Shown: piece by piece, positions 61,648 to 64,000 of the stretch
How the letters are laid out: every line of letters starts with the position of its first letter
Position numbering within the stretch: position 1 is the stretch's first letter
Source of the DNA: Ilex aquifolium
Lineage: Eukaryota > Streptophyta > Magnoliopsida > Aquifoliales > Aquifoliaceae
NCBI GenBank assembly: GCA_951799425.1
Contig: OX637401.1
Coordinates: 33,219,780-33,283,779, forward strand
DNA length: 64,000 nucleotides
Direction: 5' to 3'
The notes under the pieces: generated by a model
Told to the model about the DNA's origin: nothing
Seen by the model: the letters and a program-made list of their open reading frames with translations, nothing else
The model's database searches: none
Position numbers and translations under genes: made by a program

Positions 61648-64000
61648 GGACTACTTATTACACCAAACTTGCGTTACAATAGAGCCCATGCTAGAGGATT
61701 TTTCATGACTTTTGATGTGAATAAAATGGTTAGGGATTCAAGAATTCTTTACAATGCAGCAAGAATCATCCTAATCAGAGACCGGAGTAAAAAGTTATGT
61801 CAGAAATACTAAAGAATGGGAAATTACTTTTTTTTCCTAGTGGAAGGGAATGGCCAACTATACCAACCTTCCATCACCATTTCGAACTTGTTAGAAGGTG
61901 AATCACCAATTTTGATCTCAATATATTGGTTAGGGTTTCAAGTTCTCATTACAATGCCGCAAGAGTTAGCTCAATCCGAGTTCGGGAGAAAAAGTTATGT
62001 CCGATATACTATTTCATTTTAAAGGAGGACTACTTATTACACCAAACTTGCGTTACAATAGAGCCCATGCTAGAGGATTTTTCATGACTTTTGATGTGAA
62101 TAAAATGGTTAGGGATTCAAGAATTCTTTACAATGCAGCAAGAATCATCTTATTTAGAGACCGGAGTAAAAAGTTATGTCAGAAATACTAAAGAATGGGA
62201 AATTACTTTTTTTTCGTAGTGGAGGGGATGGCCAACTATACCAAACTTCCATCACCATTTCGAACTTGTTAGAAGATGAATCACCAATTTTGATCTCAAT
62301 ATATTGGTTAGGGTTTCAAGTTCTCATTACAATGCCGCAAGAGTTAGCTCAATCCGAGTTCGGGAGAAACAGTTATGTCCGATATACTATTTCATTTTAA
62401 AGGTGGACTACTTATTACACCAAACTTACGTTACAATAGAGCCCATGCTAGAGGATTTTTCATGACTTTTGATGTGAATAAAATGGTTTGGGATTCAAGA
62501 ATTCTTTACAATGCAGCAAGAATCATCTTAATCAGAGACCGGAGTAAAAAGTTATGTCAGAAATACTAAAGAATGGGAAATTACTTTTTTTTCCTAGTGG
62601 AGGGGAATGGCCAACTATACCAAACTTCCATCACCATTTCGAACTTGTTAGAAGGTGAATCACCAATTTTGATCTCAATATATTGGTTAGGGTTTCAAGT
62701 TCTCATTACAATGCCGCAAGAGTTAGCTCAATCCGAGTTCGGGAGAAAAAGTTATGTCCGATATACTATTTCATTTTAAAGGAGGACTACTTATTACACC
62801 AAACTTGCGTTACAATAGAGCCCATGCTAGAGGATTTTTCTTGACTTTTGATGTGAATAAAATGGTTAGGGATTCAAGAATTCTTTACAATGCAGCAAGA
62901 ATCATCTTATTGAGAGACCGGAGTAAAAAGTTATGTCAGAAATACTAAAGAATGGGAAATTACTTTTTTTTCGTAGTGGAGGGGATGGCCAACTATACCA
63001 AACTTCCATCACCATTTCGAACTTGTTAGAAGATGAATCACCAATTTTGATCTCAATATATTGGTTAGGGTTTCAAGTTCTCATTACAATGCCGCAAGAG
63101 TTAGCTCAATCCGAGTTCGGGAGAAACAGTTATGTCCGATATACTATTTCATTTTAAAGGTGGACTACTTATTACACCAAACTTACGTTACAATAGAGCC
63201 CATGCTAGAGAATTTTTCATGACTTTTGATGTGAATAAAATGGTTAGGGATTCAAGAATTCTTTACAATGCAGCAAGAATCATCTTATTTAGAGACCGGA
63301 GTAAAAAGTTATGTCAGAAATACTAAAGAATGGAAAATTACTTTTTTTTCGTAGTGGAGGGGATGGCCAACTATACCAAACTTCCATCTCCATTTCGAAC
63401 ATGTTAGAAGATGAATCACCAATTTTGATCTCAATATATTGGTTAGGGTTTCAAGTTCTCATTACAATGCCGCAAGAGTTAGCTCAATCCGAGTTCGGGA
63501 GAAACAGTTATGTCCGATATACTATTTCATTTTAAAGGTGGACTACTTATTACACCAAACTTGCGTTACAATAGAGCCCATGCTAGAGGATTTTTCATGA
63601 CTTTTGATGTGAATAAAATGGTTAGGGATTCAAGAATTCTTTACAATGCAGCAAGAATCATCTTAATCAGGGACCAGAGTAAAAAGTTATGTCAGAAATA
63701 CTAAAGAATGGGAAATTACTTTTTTTTCCTACTGGAGGGGAATGGCCAACTATACCAAACATCCATCACCATTTCGAACTTGTTAGAAGGTGAATCACCA
63801 ATTTTGATCTCAATATATTGGTTAGGGTTTCAAGTTCTCATTACAATGCCGCAAGAGTTAGCTCAATCCGAGTTCGGGAGAAAAAGTTATGTCCGATATA
63901 CTATTTCATTTTAAAGGAGGACTACTTATTACACCAAACTTGCGTTACAATAGAGCCCATGCTAGAGGATTTTTCATGACTTTTGATGTGAATAAAATGG
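61648..64000. repeat. Third partial copy of the 47.6-50 kb segment
   Basis: 61648-64000 matches 47643-49995 at an offset of 14005 bp (37 monomers). Shared private variants: GTGGAAGGGAATGG with ACCAACC, GGTTTGGGATT, TTTTTCTTGAC, TTATTGAGAG, TAGAGAATTTTTC, CATCTCCATTTC, AGGGACCAGAG and CCTACTGG. Two differences found: 48239 C against 62244 A, and 48761 T against 62766 C. The match runs off the right edge, so a longer higher-order unit may continue beyond the window. Confidence 0.83.

Larger units (their letters stand above)
1..64000. repeat. Tandem satellite array, 379/378-bp monomer, fills the window
   Basis: The same unit repeats head to tail from the first base to the last. Successive copies of a fixed landmark (the ATGTCCGAT or ATGTCTGAT at 292, 670, 1049, 1427 and so on to 63889) are 378 or 379 bp apart, with one 377 and one 380. 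This gives 169 complete monomers plus a 22-bp partial copy on the left and 2 bases on the right. No interval is longer, so there is no transposon, gene or spacer inside. Base composition of the first copy is 137 G+C of 379 (36%). Both window edges lie inside the array, so its full length is unknown. Inference: a heterochromatic satellite of a eukaryote, plausibly a plant. The strand is arbitrary. Confidence 0.98.

Noticed and set aside
111-63914. Several hundred short plus-strand ORFs of 60-130 codons as possible genes or a small-peptide family
   Set aside because: They are the same two or three frames of one repeat unit, overlapping each other. The 379/378 indel shifts one of them freely, stops such as GCATGA are amplified along with their monomers, and I saw no recognisable domain, signal peptide or codon pattern.
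1-64000. CRISPR array
   Set aside because: Repeats are regular, but there are no short repeats with unique spacers: the whole 379-bp unit is conserved between copies and no cas-like gene is present.
1-64000. Identity with a named satellite of about 370-385 bp (rye, hop/hemp and onion families came to mind by length)
   Set aside because: Length alone is not evidence, and I could not match the sequence from memory. The short rye pSc200 probe sequence I remember is not present. A database search with the consensus would decide.
1-64000. Transposon or retroelement origin of the unit (terminal repeats, target-site duplications, reverse transcriptase)
   Set aside because: No terminal repeats, target duplications or element proteins were seen in any frame; the unit is fully explained by tandem duplication.

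Overview
The whole 64 kb window is one uninterrupted tandem satellite DNA array. I see no protein gene, RNA gene, transposon, CRISPR array or unique sequence anywhere. The repeat unit is 379 bp (a common variant is 378 bp), about 36% GC in the first copy. From the first full copy at 23 to the last base I count 169 complete monomers in the same orientation: 93 of 379 bp, 74 of 378 bp, one of 377 bp and one of 380 bp. These add up exactly to the 63,976 bp they span, so nothing is inserted between them. The copies differ by scattered point changes, by eye about 1-4% between most pairs.

The organism is not identifiable from this alone. Such arrays are typical of centromeric, subtelomeric or knob heterochromatin in large eukaryotic genomes. 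A plant is the most natural guess: each monomer carries TTAGGGTTT (reverse complement AAACCCTAA, the plant telo-box), CAAAA/TTTTG words, and a length close to two nucleosome repeats. That is inference; an animal source is not excluded. I could not match the monomer to a named satellite family.

The array is organised at several scales. (1) Each monomer is a degenerate dimer: half A (200 bp) and half B (179 bp) align without gaps over 84 bp (65/84 identical) and again over 74 bp (51/74). (2) Over much of the window 379-bp and 378-bp monomers alternate, with linked markers, as a 757-bp dimer. (3) Local higher-order repeats are built from these: a 4-mer of 1514 bp (about 6.1-11.6 kb), an 8-mer of 3028 bp in almost three copies (18.4-27.4 kb), a 4-mer tandem duplication (29.2-32.2 kb), and a 6-mer of 2274/2275 bp (40.9-47.3 kb). 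(4) Larger duplications lie on top: a 6057-bp, 16-monomer tandem duplication (48.5-60.7 kb) with a third partial copy entering at 61.6 kb, and a 4.9-kb block copied 42 monomers away (14.8-19.7 kb and 30.7-35.6 kb).

This is what repeated unequal crossover and gene conversion would produce. Several crossover junctions can be bracketed to 15-100 bp using linked markers. Short reading frames of 62-81 codons recur in nearly every monomer, but they follow from homogenisation and I do not call them genes. Below, mN is the Nth complete monomer, starting at the GGTTAGGGATT of half A (m1 = 23-401).
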